In this document: in pieces, positions 33,294 to 43,969 of the stretch
How positions within the stretch are numbered: the stretch's first letter is position 1
Layout of the letters: each line of letters starts with the position of its first letter
Assembly (NCBI RefSeq): GCF_036373705.1
Contig: NW_027102766.1
Coordinates: 18,903 to 82,902 of the forward strand
Reading direction: 5' to 3'
Origin: Amia ocellicauda
Lineage: Eukaryota; Chordata; Actinopteri; Amiiformes; Amiidae
Length of the DNA stretch: 64,000 nt
Program-made: the position numbers and the translations under genes
The notes under the pieces: generated by a model
Told to the model about the DNA's origin: nothing
Seen by the model: the letters and a program-made list of their open reading frames with translations, nothing else
Databases searched by the model: none

Positions 33294-34290
33294 TCTGTCT
33301 GTCTAATTGGAATTCATATTTTGTTTTTACCATTTTACCAGTATTTTACCATGCTACACTTACTATGCTCTCTTGTAATCTTAGTCTGTATTGCAGTTTG
33401 GGGTGTACAGTATTTCACCCTATTCAAACAAAACATGTATTCAGTCATGACCATTTTTTGTTGTAAAACAATGTAAACAAGTTGAAATCTTTTTAAAGAA
33501 CGGCTGGGATTAAATCAAAACAAAACTTTCACACACCTGTTAATAGAAAACTACACAACTGTACTCAGTTGTGGCTCCATTTTTAGTAAGATGCTGCTTT
33601 CTCCTAATCAGAAATGTAACCGCTATGATGTACAGGTTTTTAGTTTGCTATTAGCGGGTGGATCAAAATTTTGATTTAATCTGGCCCCATGTCAAGGTAA
33701 ACATGTTTATATTGGTTTATCCACAGAGAGATATATGTTTGGCACATGTATTCTTCTAGCTCATGTAAACCTAACAAAGAAACATAAAATACCATGATAT
33801 TAAAACATGATGTACATAGAATGTTAAAACAATGAATGGTCATGTCAGCACCGAAGGCATTTGAAGTAGGAAGGGAGGCCTTTGTGTGATAGTTGAAGTA
33901 AAGAAACTGAAACTTTGAAGGCAATTATTTCTTTCTCTGTGAAGAGTAACATTTCAGGGCTAGCCTTGTCCCTCTGTATGTATGGCTTCCTGTAGGAGAT
34001 TTCAGACCAAAGCTGTTACACTGTCCTCTTACTCTGAGCTGCAAACTGCTGCTCTGGCTGCTTCTCAAAGCATTTCCAAATGCAGTAAATCAATGTTGGT
34101 CTAAACTTCATTGGGTGTCTCCAGGTTAGAGATGTACTCGATTTCCTCATGTGAATGAAACATATTCACTTTATTATAGAGCAAATAAGATATCAAAGGT
34201 AATATTTGGTCATAAAATCATGGCCTTACAAGGTAAACCATTGACATTAGTACTGTCTGTAGTTTGCCTAAATTGAAGTCAATTCAGCTG
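33294..34290. other. Unassigned non-coding
   Basis: AT-rich, with no supported gene. The open frame at 33676-33924 on the minus strand has no domain. Confidence 0.4.
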
Positions 34291-34345
34291 CGCTGTTTCT
34301 TGGTCACAAACGTTAAGTTGACTAGGGATCTGAAAAGAAAAACTA

Positions 34346-34660
34346 ATGTTTAGAAGCATGTGGCCACTACAGTGTCAAGTTTGCAGAATTATTGCCCTCC
34401 TGGATGAACTCATCCAAGAAGCTTTCATTTGTGAATGTTGTTGGCATGTTGAAATCCTAGAGATCAAGGTTCGTGATCTTGAGGCTCAGCTTGTCAATCT
34501 GCGCTGTATTAGGGATATAGAAGAATTAGTCAATCAGCCCATGAGAGAGATGGTGTGCACACCAAAACCTAGGAGAGTTGAGACCTTAGAGCAGGGCCGC
34601 GTAGAGAACTACTGGGTTACAGTAGGTCGTAACCACAGAAAAGGGTGCGCACAACATCTA
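34346..34660 (+). pseudogene. CR1 ORF1, N-terminal part
   Basis: About 105 residues: a Cys-rich start (CQVC, then ICECCWH, a possible zinc-binding site), a leucine-rich probable coiled coil (EILEIKVRDLEAQLVNL, about residues 33-55), then a basic stretch (NHRKGC). This is the layout of CR1-type ORF1 proteins before the esterase. The frame is cut at the DIRS left end. The continuing text, LELPNSFQLLDTELDSDSSE, is found at 38068-38130, right after the DIRS right end. Confidence 0.7.
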
Positions 34661-34661
34661 G

Positions 34662-34754
34662 TTATCTTTCAAGTTGGAAGCACTGCCCAAGGGGGAGGGG
34701 TTTCTGCGCACTGCCGTAGGAACCTGATCGAAACGTCACTCAGAACAGGTCCCT
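34662..34754 (+). repeat. DIRS left inverted terminal repeat
   Basis: Runs from ttatctttcaagttggaag through 'cactgcccaagggggagggg' to acaggtccct. It matches the complement of 37901-38030 except for a ~43 bp internal gap. Confidence 0.8.
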
Positions 34755-34939
34755 CCCCACATCCCGTTTACGTCCATGTCTATTTGTATTGTTTAGTTAC
34801 GGCCTATTGCGTCTCTTCCTGCTTCTGCTGCTGCGCCGGCTGCTGCTACTGCACCTGCCACAGCAGCTGCACCCCCCGTGCCCCCCCTGCCTGCTGTGCC
34901 TGTGGTGCACGCCACCCTCCTGCATGTGTACGTGACCAA

Positions 34940-35200
34940 CAAGGAAGAGCGGCGGAACAACGCCCACGGGCTCACATTCTATTATCCATACTTCCTTGTG
35001 CCCAAGAAAGATGGCGGTTTCCACCCCATCTTGGATCTTAGGCGCCTGAACTGCCACCTCAAGGTGTTGCACAGGTGTCGCTAGCCCCACCTACTTTTTC
35101 CAAGTGCATGGACGTTGTGTTATCCCCCTTGTGTTGTCAGGAGGTCCGCGTCCTCAACTATCTAGATGACTGGCTAGTTTGTTCTCACTTGAGGGAGCAG
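34940..35200 (+). pseudogene. DIRS reverse transcriptase remnant
   Basis: PYFLVPKKDGGFHPILDLRR is the DIRS N-terminal fingers block. The next recognised block is SLAPPTFSKCMD followed by LNYLDDWLVCS, the catalytic YLDD with the DIRS-type DW after it. The palm segment expected between them (about 80-100 residues) is missing, so the junction near 35080 is an internal deletion. A frameshift also separates the two parts. Confidence 0.85.
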
Positions 35201-35569
35201 GTTCAGAAACACACAAACCTGGGTCAATCAAGAGAAGAGCCGCCTGACGCCAACTCAGCAGGCACAGTTCCTCGGACTGCCCCTCGATTCCATTGCCATG
35301 CTCGCCACGCTGGTGCCAGAGAGTGTTGCCTCCATACACAAGTGTCTCTCCCTCTTCTGACTGAGAGCTCGTGTCAGGGTGTCCCTTTGCCAGGGGCTGC
35401 TGGGCCTCCCCCTTGGCCAAGGCCACTGCAGTGGTGGTTCAGGTCTCTCAGGATGCATCCTTTCCGCAATCAAGCACGCCGAGTCATAGTTACTCCGGCG
35501 TGCTGGAAGGCACTCCATTTGTGGCAGAGCCCTCACAATTTGACCCACGGTGTGCCCCTGGGGCCAGTC

Positions 35570-36055
35570 TACCACCGAGCAGTTATGACGACAGACACCT
35601 CCAAGCAGGGTTTGGGAGCCGTCTGTGATGGACGTGGAGTCTGAGGCAGGTGGACGGAGCCCGCATGGGCCCTCCATATCAACGTCCTGGAGTTACAAGC
35701 AATACTCCTTGGACTGTCTAATTTCCTGCCAGTCCTGTGGGACATACATGTGCTGGTTCGGATGAACAACACAGCGGTCGTCGCCTATATTAACAGGCAA
35801 GGAGGTCTCCGGTCGCGCAGACTGTACTGTCTAGCACGTCGTCTGCTTCTGTGGGCCCAGCCACGGTTCCGCTCCATCAGAGCAGTTCACCTCCCAGGCC
35901 TAGCCAACACGGTAACGGACTTCCTCTCTTGGGGAGGCCCCCCGGTCTCGGAATGGCACCTCCACCCATCTGTGGTACAGCAACTGTGGAGCCGGTTCGG
36001 CAGGGCGGACGTGAATCTCTTTATCTCGGCAGAGTCCACACACTACCCACTATGA
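35570..36055 (+). pseudogene. DIRS RNase H and connection
   Basis: TTDTSKQGLGAVCDGRGV carries the first Asp, and HINVLELQAILLGL carries the Glu. VRMNNTAVVAYINRQGG is the third block, in which the usual Asp-Asn reads Asn-Asn, so a catalytic Asp is lost. It continues through LPGLANTVTDFLSW. A frameshift sits between the first and second blocks, near 35640. Confidence 0.85.
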
Positions 36056-36289
36056 GTCTCCTTTATGTGTTCCCACCGTGCAACGAGCAACAGTTTTGCT
36101 GATAGCCCCTTGGTGGCCTCGCAGACTCTGGTTCACAGACCTGATCGCCCTCCTCCATGGATAGCCTTGGCAGCTCCCAGTGAGAGTGGACTTGTTGTCC
36201 AAGGTGCGGGGCATGCTTTGGCACCCCAATCCGGGCCTCCTCCAGCTCTGGGCCTGGCCCCTGAGTGGGAGCAGCTGATTGCCTGGGGT

Positions 36290-37020
36290 CTGTCAGACAC
36301 GGTAGTAGCCACTATTCAGTCAGCGAGAGCTGCCCCTACGAGGTCGCAGTATTCCTACCGCTGGCAGACGTTTAGCACCTGGTGCCAAGACGGCGGTCAA
36401 GACCCAAGTCATTGCCCCATCGGGGTCATATTGCAATTTCTACAGGAGCTGTTGGACCAGGGCAAGTCCCCATCCACGCTCAAAGTGTATTTGGGGCGGC
36501 CATCTCCGCATGTCATGTCCAGATTGATGGTGAGCCCCCTTGGTCTCATTTCCTGGCTGTGCAGTTTTTAAAGGGAGCTCTATGGCTGCGGCCTCCTCGC
36601 ACCCCTTCACTGCCTGCATAGCGTCTTGATGTAGTGCTGGATGCACTTTCCCAGACCCCATTTGAGCCACTGAACTCAGCTGAGCTGGAACGCACTAAGG
36701 ACTTTCGGCGCTCAGACCAACTGTTTGTGTCTTATGGAGTGTGGACACAGGGCCGGGCGCTTTCAAAGCAGCGCCTCTCGCATTGGATTGTGGACACCAT
36801 TACCATGGCCTACAAGTCCACCGGGACCCCGGTGCCTGAACAGGTGGTGGCCCACTCGACTCAATGTTGCCACACAGTGGGCCCTTTTTCAAGGTGCCCT
36901 CTTGCCAGACATTTGTGCTGCTGCAGCTTGGTCCTTTCTGCTTACATTTGCCGGGTTGGATGTGATGGGACCAGTCCCTTCCATTGGGAACCCGGTGTTG
37001 GCTGCAGTCAAGCTCCAGTA
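36290..37020 (+). pseudogene. DIRS tyrosine recombinase remnant
   Basis: The N-terminal core-binding part reads SARAAPTRSQYSYRWQTFST, then GVILQFLQELLDQGKSPSTL. The catalytic part has ALSKQRLSHWIVDTI and VVAHSTQ, where the H-x-x-R box has Gln for Arg. The final DICAAAAWSF segment lacks the expected Tyr nucleophile. Frames change near 36490, 36620 and 36870. In an active element this enzyme would insert the circular DNA intermediate. Confidence 0.75.
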
Positions 37021-37199
37021 GCCTACGGGCTCTGGCTCCTTCCTTTTCCTCTCCCAGTCTGCAAGTGCATCCTGAGGGAGCTAGTGAACCGTGTTTTCCC
37101 TTCCACCGGACTATGCCTTCCAGTCTAGCACCTGTGCGAGCTGCTCCTAGATTTACTGACAGCCCTGTCGATGTGTTCCCAGGGTCTGTCATGCGGCCT

Positions 37200-37900
37200 G
37201 CAGGCACGTTGCCTTACGAGGCCACCCTGTATATAGTTTGTTCATTATGCATTGTGTCGTGGTGGTCCATGTGTCTGGCCTGTACCCCGCTCTGTATATA
37301 TGAAATGTGTTAAACAGCAGGACTGTGGCTCTGTCTGACCTGTGCAGCATGGAGCTCACTGCCGCTGTTCCCAGCTGATGGTGCTTGAGTTTCGCTGCCT
37401 TGCTGTGTATATAGTTCCTTGGTCAGCAGGTCTGTGACCCGCTCTGGCTGTGTATGCCATGGAGTAAGGGGACCGCTGCTGTTGTCCTCCAGCGGAGGGC
37501 GCTTGAGTTTCTCTAAGCAGGCACCTGCACCCCATGGTGTATATAGTTTGTTTGTACGAAATCTAGTTGTCAGCACAGTGGAACTCTTCCACTCTTCAGA
37601 TGAGTTGGATGCTCCTGTGCTGTGCGCAGGCGGCATGAATGTTCCTGCTGCCATGTGATATATGGGTCTGTGGCCCTGCTCCTGCAGGATCAGGGGTTCA
37701 CTGCCACGTTAACGCATAGAAGGCGCACAAGTTGCTTGATAGCCCGCACCATATTTTGTGCAGGTAGGTATACAGCCTTGCTCCTAGATGCACTAGTAGA
37801 GCAGCCAGCCTTGCTATTGTGAGCGGAGGGTGTAAGAGTTGACCTCTGGCAAAAGAGGATGAACCTGCGCTGACGTCACATTATGGAACAGGATGTGGTA
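37200..37900 (+). repeat. Degenerate tandem repeats in the DIRS 3' region
   Basis: Three to four diverged units of roughly 130-180 bp are each marked by 'gtatatagttt/gtgtatatag' (about 37228, 37407, 37539, and a weaker 37657), preceded by gagcgcttgagtttc-like text. The region is non-coding, lies between the recombinase and the right inverted repeat, and is part of the DIRS element. Confidence 0.6.
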
Positions 37901-38052
37901 AGGGACCTGTTCTGAGTGATGAGCGCAGGGGCCAATGGAAGCTTTGATACAGTGACGTTTCGATCAGGTTTCTACGGCAGTGTGCAGAAACCCCTCCCCC
38001 TTGGGCAGTGCTTCCTTTTTCAGATAACCGGGGTAGCATATGCAACCTATCG
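37901..38052 (+). repeat. DIRS right inverted terminal repeat
   Basis: Complementary to the left repeat, ending ctttttcagataaccggggt then agcatatgcaacctatcg. I set the outer end at 38052 because the head-to-tail DIRS junction near 60 kb joins ...acctatcg directly to ttatctttcaag. Confidence 0.75.
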
Positions 38053-38067
38053 ATACAACCCAAGAGC

Positions 38068-38664
38068 TAGAATTGCCCAACAGTTTCCAACTGCTGGACA
38101 CCGAGTTGGACAGTGACAGCTCAGAGGGTGATGGGAGGGCAGTTGAGCACCAGATCACCACTCCCCCAAGAACAGTGAGGTAGTTATAGTAGGAGATTCA
38201 ACCTTAGAGGTGTAGGGCACACAATGTGTTATAGTGATAAGGAGACCTGCATGGTATCTTGCCTGCCTGGTGCTCAGGTTGCAGATCTCCCTAAACTAGT
38301 AGACGGGCTACTGGCGAAAGCCAGGGGGAATCCACTGGTCATGGTCCACATTGGAACCAATGACATAGGAGAAGGTAGGACAGAGGTTCTGCAAGACAAA
38401 TTTAAAGAGTTAGGAACAAAACTAAAGAGCAGAACCTCCACAGTAGTTTTCTCTGAAATACTTCTGGTACCATGTGCCAGGCCAGTGAGACAGGCTGAGA
38501 TTAGAAAGTTTAACACGTGGTTGAAATCTTGGTGTAGGGAAGAGGGTTTTAGGTTTATGGAGCATTTGTCTTTCTTCTGGGATAGATGGGACCTGTACAA
38601 ACCGGACAGTCTACATCTAAACAGAAGGGGGCTAATGCATTGGGAGAGCATATGTGCAGAGTAA
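38068..38664 (+). pseudogene. CR1 ORF1 esterase domain (SGNH type)
   Basis: Continues ORF1 after the DIRS insertion and then enters an SGNH-type esterase domain, known in ORF1 of CR1-like LINEs. The blocks are VVIVGDST (about 38180-38203, Ser of GDS), MVHIGTNDIG (about 38344-38373, Asn of GTND) and KPDSLHLNRRG (about 38600-38630, Asp and His). All four catalytic blocks can be seen. A stop and frameshift lie between the GDS and GTND blocks (about 38205-38225), so it cannot be made as one protein. The ORF ends at 38664. Confidence 0.78.
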
Positions 38665-38759
38665 TTCTGAATCTTTTAAACTAGGGACCAGGGGGGCAGG
38701 GAGCTCTGACAATGGGAGATGTTCCACTAAGGAAAGAAAACAAAGGGAAACTGCTAGTA

Positions 38760-40310
38760 GGAAAGTCCTGTTTCTAAATGTTCTAAATGAGTATTTCACA
38801 GAGGTTTTTACAAAAGAAAAAACAGATAACATGCCACAGGTTAACTATCAGTCCAGTCAAACCCTAAGAGAGATCAGGATAAATGAGGAGGAGGTACTAA
38901 AGAGACTAGCAGAATTAAAAACAAACAAATCACCTGGGCCAGATGGGATATTTCCAACAGTACTTAAAGAAATGAGGGATATTATTTACAGGCCGCTAAC
39001 TCAAATATTCCAAATGACACTTAGAACAGGGGATGTGCCAACTGACTGGAAGACAGCAAATGTCATACCATCCACAAGAAAGGGGACAAAACTGAGCCAA
39101 GAAATTACAGACCAATCAGTCTCACCGGCATTACTTGTAAAATGTTGGAAAAAATGATTAGACAGAAAATAGAGGAGCATCTTAATGAAAACCATATTTT
39201 TGGAGATAGTCAACATGGGTTTAGATGAGGCAGATCATGTCTTACTAATTTATTATAATTTTTTGAACATGCAACTGCAGCTGTAGATCACGTGAAAGCA
39301 CATGATATGATATACTTAGATTTTCAGAAAGCTTTTGATAAAGACTGATCCTCAAATTGGAAGCTGTAGGCATTCAGAGTAATGTAAGTAGATGGATTAT
39401 GAACTGGTTGATGTATAGGAAACAGAGGGTGTCGATTAGAGGAGTCGCTTCTAACTGGAGTGAGGTTGTTAGTTGAGTTCCACAGGGATCAGTACTAGGG
39501 CCTTTGCTTTTTCTAATCTATATGAATGATCTGGACTCTGGGATAGTTAGCAAACTTGCCAAATTTGCAGATGATACTAAAATAGGTGGCTCAGCAGATA
39601 CAATCTTGGCAGCACAGGTTATTCAGAGGGACTTAGATAATATTCAGTTGTGGGCTGACAGCTGGCAAATGAATTTCAATGTGGACAAGTGCAAGGTAAT
39701 ACATGCAGGTAACAAAAATGTCCACTATAATTACACTATGGGAGGAATAGAACTAGATGAAGTAACGCATGAGAAAGACCTAGGAGTCTATGTGGACTCC
39801 TCACTTTCTCCATCCAAGCAATGTAGGGAAGCAATAAAAAAGGCAAACAGAATGCTAGGGTATATTGTCAAAAGTGTAGAATTGAGAACAAGGGCAGTAA
39901 TGTTCAGACTGTACAATGCACTAGTTAGAGCTCATCTGGATACCGTGTACAGTTCTGGGCTCCACACTTCAAGAAGGATATTGCTGCTCTAGAGGCAGTT
40001 CAGAGGAGAGCAACAAGACTTATTCCAGGTCTGAAGGGAATGTCCTACTCGGAGAGACTGAGGGAACTGAACCTTTTCATCCTGGAACAGAGGAGACTAC
40101 GTGGGGACTTGATCCAAGTCTTCAAAATCATGAAAGGCATCGACCACATCAAACCAGAGGAGCTTTTCCAGATCAGCAGGGACACACGGACCCGGGGACA
40201 CAAAAGGAAATTGGGCTTCAAGGCATTCAAAACGGAAAACAGGAGACGCTTCTTCACACAGAGAGTAGTCACAATCTGGAACAAACTCCCCAGCGATCTG
40301 GTATAAGCTG
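38760..40310 (+). pseudogene. CR1 reverse transcriptase remnant
   Basis: Begins at EYFTEVFTKEKTDNMPQ, followed by KSPGPDGIFPTVLKE (about 38925-38970). It passes an in-frame stop and shift region at 39150-39480. It then gives [11 protein letters not shown], read across the frame start, LAKFADDTKIGGSAD (about 39555-39600) and EKDLGVYVDSSLSPSKQC, and ends in FKIMKGIDHIKPEELFQISR and VTIWNKLPSDLV. The catalytic FADD is kept. No AP-endonuclease sequence exists between the ORF1 stop and this domain (under 100 bp), so an internal deletion removed it. Confidence 0.88.
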
Positions 40311-40439
40311 AAAGTTTGGGAACATTTAAAAATAGACTGGATAGGATCCTTGGATCACTTAGATATTAATGGACAACAAACGAGCACGATGGGTCGAATG
40401 GCCTCCTCTCGTTTGTAAACTTTCTTATGTTCTTATTAT

Positions 40440-40605
40440 TTGTCTGAAGTCCTTATTCAAGGCTTACCAGGTTTTCGAGCACTAAAATACAATGTCGTAT
40501 ATAAAATTATATAATTGTATAGTAATATACAACATTGTGCAGGGCGACAACCAACAATTGTGTGTTTCTATAGAAAATCTACTTTTGATTGTATGTGTAT
40601 GGGTG

Positions 40606-40654
<49 letters not shown>
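40440..40654. repeat. (TA)n(CA)n microsatellite and short spacer
   Basis: 40605-40654 is a compound TA then CA dinucleotide run. 40440-40600 is unassigned, except that 'tgaagtccttattcaaggc' weakly resembles the L2-type tail. Confidence 0.8.
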
Positions 40655-41242
40655 CAATCAGTCATAACATTATGACCAACTGCCTAATATTGTGTAGGTC
40701 CCCCTTTGCCACCAAAACAGCCCTGACCCGTCGAGGCATGGACTCCACTAGACCTTTGAAGGTGTGCTGTGGTATTTGGCACCAAGACGTTAGCAGCAGA
40801 TCCTTTAAGTCCTGTAAGTTGCGAGGTGGGGACTCCATGGATCGGACTTGTTTGTCCAGCACATCCCACAGATGCTCGATTGGATTGAGATCTGGAGAAT
40901 TTGGAGGCCAAGTCAACACCTTGAACTCGTGATTCATCAGCCCAGGCCACCTTCTTCCATTGCTCCATGGTCCAGTTCTGATGCTCACGTGCCCATTGTA
41001 GGCGCTTTCAGCAGTGGACAGGGGTCAGCATGGGCACCCTGACTAGTCTGCAGCTACGCAGCCCCATACGCAACAAACTGCAATGCACTGTGTGTTCTGA
41101 CACCTTTCTAGCAGAACCAGCATTACATTTTTCTGCAATCTGAGCTACACTAGCTCGTCTGTTGGATCGGAACACACGGGCCAGCCTTCGCTTCCCATGT
41201 GCATCAATGAGCCTTGGCCGCCCATGACCCTGTCGCCGGATC
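40655..41242 (-). mobile_element. Second Tc1-family element, deleted and truncated
   Basis: On the minus strand it encodes parts of a DD34E transposase of a different Tc1 family from 61966-63376. It keeps one end (accaatcagtcataacatta at 40655), while the other end is lost at about 41242 where LTR-like text begins. Confidence 0.8.
40662..41240 (-). pseudogene. Tc1-like transposase with central deletion
   Basis: The N-terminal HTH part (RRQGHGRPRLIDAHGKRRL, then ASVAQIAEKCNAG) is at 41230-41050. The first catalytic Asp (WKKVAWADES) is near 40960. The C-terminal part, with [20 protein letters not shown] (catalytic Glu) and the tail ending at KGDLHNI, is at 40905-40665. The second Asp and its surroundings are missing between the two at about 40928, and the frame differs on the two sides. 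Confidence 0.82.
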
Positions 41243-41245
41243 ACT

Positions 41246-41644
41246 GCTGTCATGGAAACCTCGGGGAGCACAGAAACAGGGGACCCAAGTGCAGTGCTGG
41301 ATTGCGGGATGGTCGGACAGGCGCGGGTTGGGTGCTGGATTAGGGCAATACAGGAAAGGCATAAACGTGGTCGTGGTCACAGGTGTTGGTCGTGGGATCA
41401 GGCTTACAGACAGGCAAAGGCGAGACGGAGTCGAGGTCGGGAAATCAGGCAGGAGATAAAGGGAACACCGAAAATACCAGGCACAGGGAAACAAGGCTAC
41501 TGGGAGCAGAACCAAGGAGAAGGCTCAGACTTGCAGTGACTACTGGCAAAACTTCGCTCCGACTAAGGGAAGTGAGGGGATTATAAGGGAACAGGAAACC
41601 AGGCTTGGGAGGTGCAGGGCGAATGGGAACATAGGTTGGAAGCA

Positions 41645-41645
<1 letters not shown>
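41246..41645 (-). repeat. LTR-like remnant
   Basis: GC-richer text ('ctactggcaaaacttcgctc', 'gaagtgaggggattataagg') resembles the LTR/leader of fish Gypsy elements in reverse orientation. No coding domain. The identification is by general resemblance only. Confidence 0.35.

Positions 41646-41721
<76 letters not shown>
41646..41721. repeat. (TA)n microsatellite
   Basis: About 37 uninterrupted TA units. The open frames through it (Ile-Tyr repeats) are artefacts. Confidence 0.97.
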
Positions 41722-41724
<3 letters not shown>

Positions 41725-41880
41725 GCTCTCAAAAATATTCACCCCCCTTGGACTTTTCCACATTTCAATGTGTTACAACATGAAATTGATTTAATCAGGA
41801 GTTTTTGCCACTGATCAGCACAGAAAATGTCTATAATTTCAAAGTGAAAAATATAATTTGCATATTGTTCTAAATGAATT
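41721..41880 (+). mobile_element. Tc1-type terminal fragment
   Basis: The stretch begins at the TA run with agtggctctcaaaaatattc and 'accccccttggacttttcca', which matches the terminal region of a common fish Tc1 family. The similarity fades by about 41880, with no transposase or second end. Confidence 0.5.
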
Positions 41881-43930
41881 ACAAATACAAAACAGTATTT
41901 TTTACTGTATATATATATTTTATAAAATAATTGAATGCATAAGTAATCACCTTATGACTAGGCCTATATATTTTTGTAATTAATATAATCAAATAAATCA
42001 AATAAGTTCTTCACTTACTGCATAAAACATATCCCCCACCTATGTCTTAATACTGACATGTATTTCAAAATAAATCAAATAACCAAATAACCTACTTTAC
42101 CAAATAGTTAAGAGGTAGGCTATATATTTGTAATATGACCAAAGCATTGAAAAGGTAGCCCTATTGACAGTTTGGATATCATTCCTGGCCATAAAACGTC
42201 AATACATTCTAATTTGAATGTTGGGTCTCTCCATTTCACTCACAGTATAAATAATTGAGCTACAAACATTAAAAAATTCAAAGATTCAAGTTACTAATTT
42301 GCGTCTGTTAGACACAAATATAATCAACACTCACTTATAGCAACTACATTTTTGAAAATATATATACTTACTGTTGAAATAACATGCATACCAAGTTTTG
42401 CAATTCAGAAATAATCCAGTTTAAACATACTTTAAAAAGTGATAACATATATTGTACATTCTATCTATTTGTGTGTTTAAAACATTGAGTTAACTTTTCT
42501 CTGAAAGAATGGGATTTTTTCAGGACCATATGAGGCGTTTTGCTTAAATGGCATTGCTTTGGAGACCTTAAACAGTTAAAGTGGAATCGGCAAAACCAAC
42601 CCAAAGAAATAATTTCAATTGCACAAAAGTGTTTTGTTTTTCTGTAATTTATTGTGTTATGCACTGCATACAAATTTAAGAAAGCACAAACAAAGAAAGG
42701 GGTTAATTAAAGGTACTCTGTGAACTTTAACTTTACTTTACGCTGTCTGGTGAAATTTAAACCAATATATATAAAGATATACAAAATATAAATAAAATAA
42801 AAATGTGCTATGCTACGACCATGCACCACCGTCCGAATTAATCATTAGCAAATGTAATCATAATCATAACTAAACTTAACAAATTGCCATTATTTTTACT
42901 GGCAGTTCTAGTATTACGGTGTACTGCAGTTCTGCAGTTCTCCGCCGAAGGGAGCTCTGAAGGGACAAACAGTGTGATTAGGCTCCTTCACTCTGTCCCT
43001 GAGGGCCTGGGACAGCGCTTAAGATGGACAGTGGGCTGCCCTCCCGCAAGGGAAGGGGACGAGGGAGCGAGTGTGCAATTTGGGACTCAGTCCTACAATG
43101 CAATACGAGTGTTACGTAGGCTATTTCACTGTCGATTGTGATAGTTTTAACGTCAACGTCAATACATCGTTGTGCACTGGAACTGTAATCGTGGAAATAC
43201 ATAATATTTTGCTAAAAAAAAGTTTAGTAATTGCATTGATTGGAAACTAACATTTTTGCTGAAAACTAGCCAATTTGCGATTGCTAATCAATCAACCATC
43301 ACTAACGGTAGCTCTCATAGCTAAGTTACCTGAAATTAATTAGCCACACATTCACCAGTGACCCACAATGGTGCTCACGGGCGGGTTCAACTAATGTCAA
43401 TGTCTTTATTACGTTATATTTGTCAGAAAGACCATACGAAGTCTCAGTAAAGTGTTGAGAGCAGTGGGAAAATGAGTACCAGTCAGATGATAGAAGTATG
43501 CAGTAGTAATCATTGCCATTCAGATCAGAAATGGTTAGTAATCCATTCCTGAACATCATGGCAAGAAACACCACTTGTTTACTGATCATATTTCTTTCAT
43601 GTTCACTCTGGTGCGTTCAGAGTAAAGAGAGAGGGAGATAGAGAGCATGAGGATGCCAACAGGGCAGGGAGAGCAGGTGACATTGAGGTGAGAGAGAAAA
43701 GGAGCAAATATTGATGACTGATCTGATATCGCTGTGTTGGTATTGTTCCTATGACATCATAATTAATGTTGCTCCAGGACCATCATTGCACTATTAGACA
43801 TTATTGTAAAAAATAAATAAAAAGGTTCATCCCATGTATTAGTGAATTTTCAAATATTTAAAAAAAAATTAGGTTTTTTTTCTGGGGGGGACCCGACAGA
43901 AAATTTGGTCCCCCCCAATGTTGACTCCAT
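41881..43930. other. Long non-coding stretch
   Basis: AT-rich to about 42880, then a GC-richer patch (42900-43100) with chance open frames. An A-run and a G-rich/C-rich inverted motif (ggggggacccgaca / ggtcccccc at 43885-43917) lie at the right. I see no gene or classified element. Confidence 0.4.
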
Positions 43931-43969
43931 GGCTACAGCCTTGTCTCTCTGTCGGTGCTGGCCACTCTT

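Larger units (their letters stand above)
34662..38052 (+). mobile_element. DIRS-type tyrosine-recombinase retrotransposon
   Basis: The long inverted terminal repeats, the reverse transcriptase/RNase H and the tyrosine recombinase identify a DIRS1-like element. It has no target duplication, as expected for recombinase-mediated insertion. At 3.4 kb it is shorter than typical DIRS elements, and much of the reverse transcriptase is deleted near 35080. Gag-like text may lie at 34790-34960 (Ala/Cys-rich, low complexity). All domains have breaks or lost catalytic residues, so it is inactive. Confidence 0.85.
34291..40436 (+). mobile_element. CR1-like LINE split by a DIRS element
   Basis: A CR1-clade LINE in two pieces: 34291-34661 (start of ORF1) and 38053-40436 (rest of ORF1, reverse transcriptase, 3' tail). 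The DIRS element 34662-38052 sits between them. Without it the LINE is about 2.75 kb, short for the clade because the endonuclease is absent. It ends in the standard tail 'aaactttcttatgttcttat'. Several stops and frameshifts make it inactive. Confidence 0.85.

Noticed and set aside
34793-35090. Minus-strand Ala/Gly-rich proteins over the DIRS start
   Set aside because: Shadow frames of the plus-strand DIRS sequence.
41445-41763. Ile-Tyr repeat proteins
   Set aside because: Translation of a (TA)n microsatellite.
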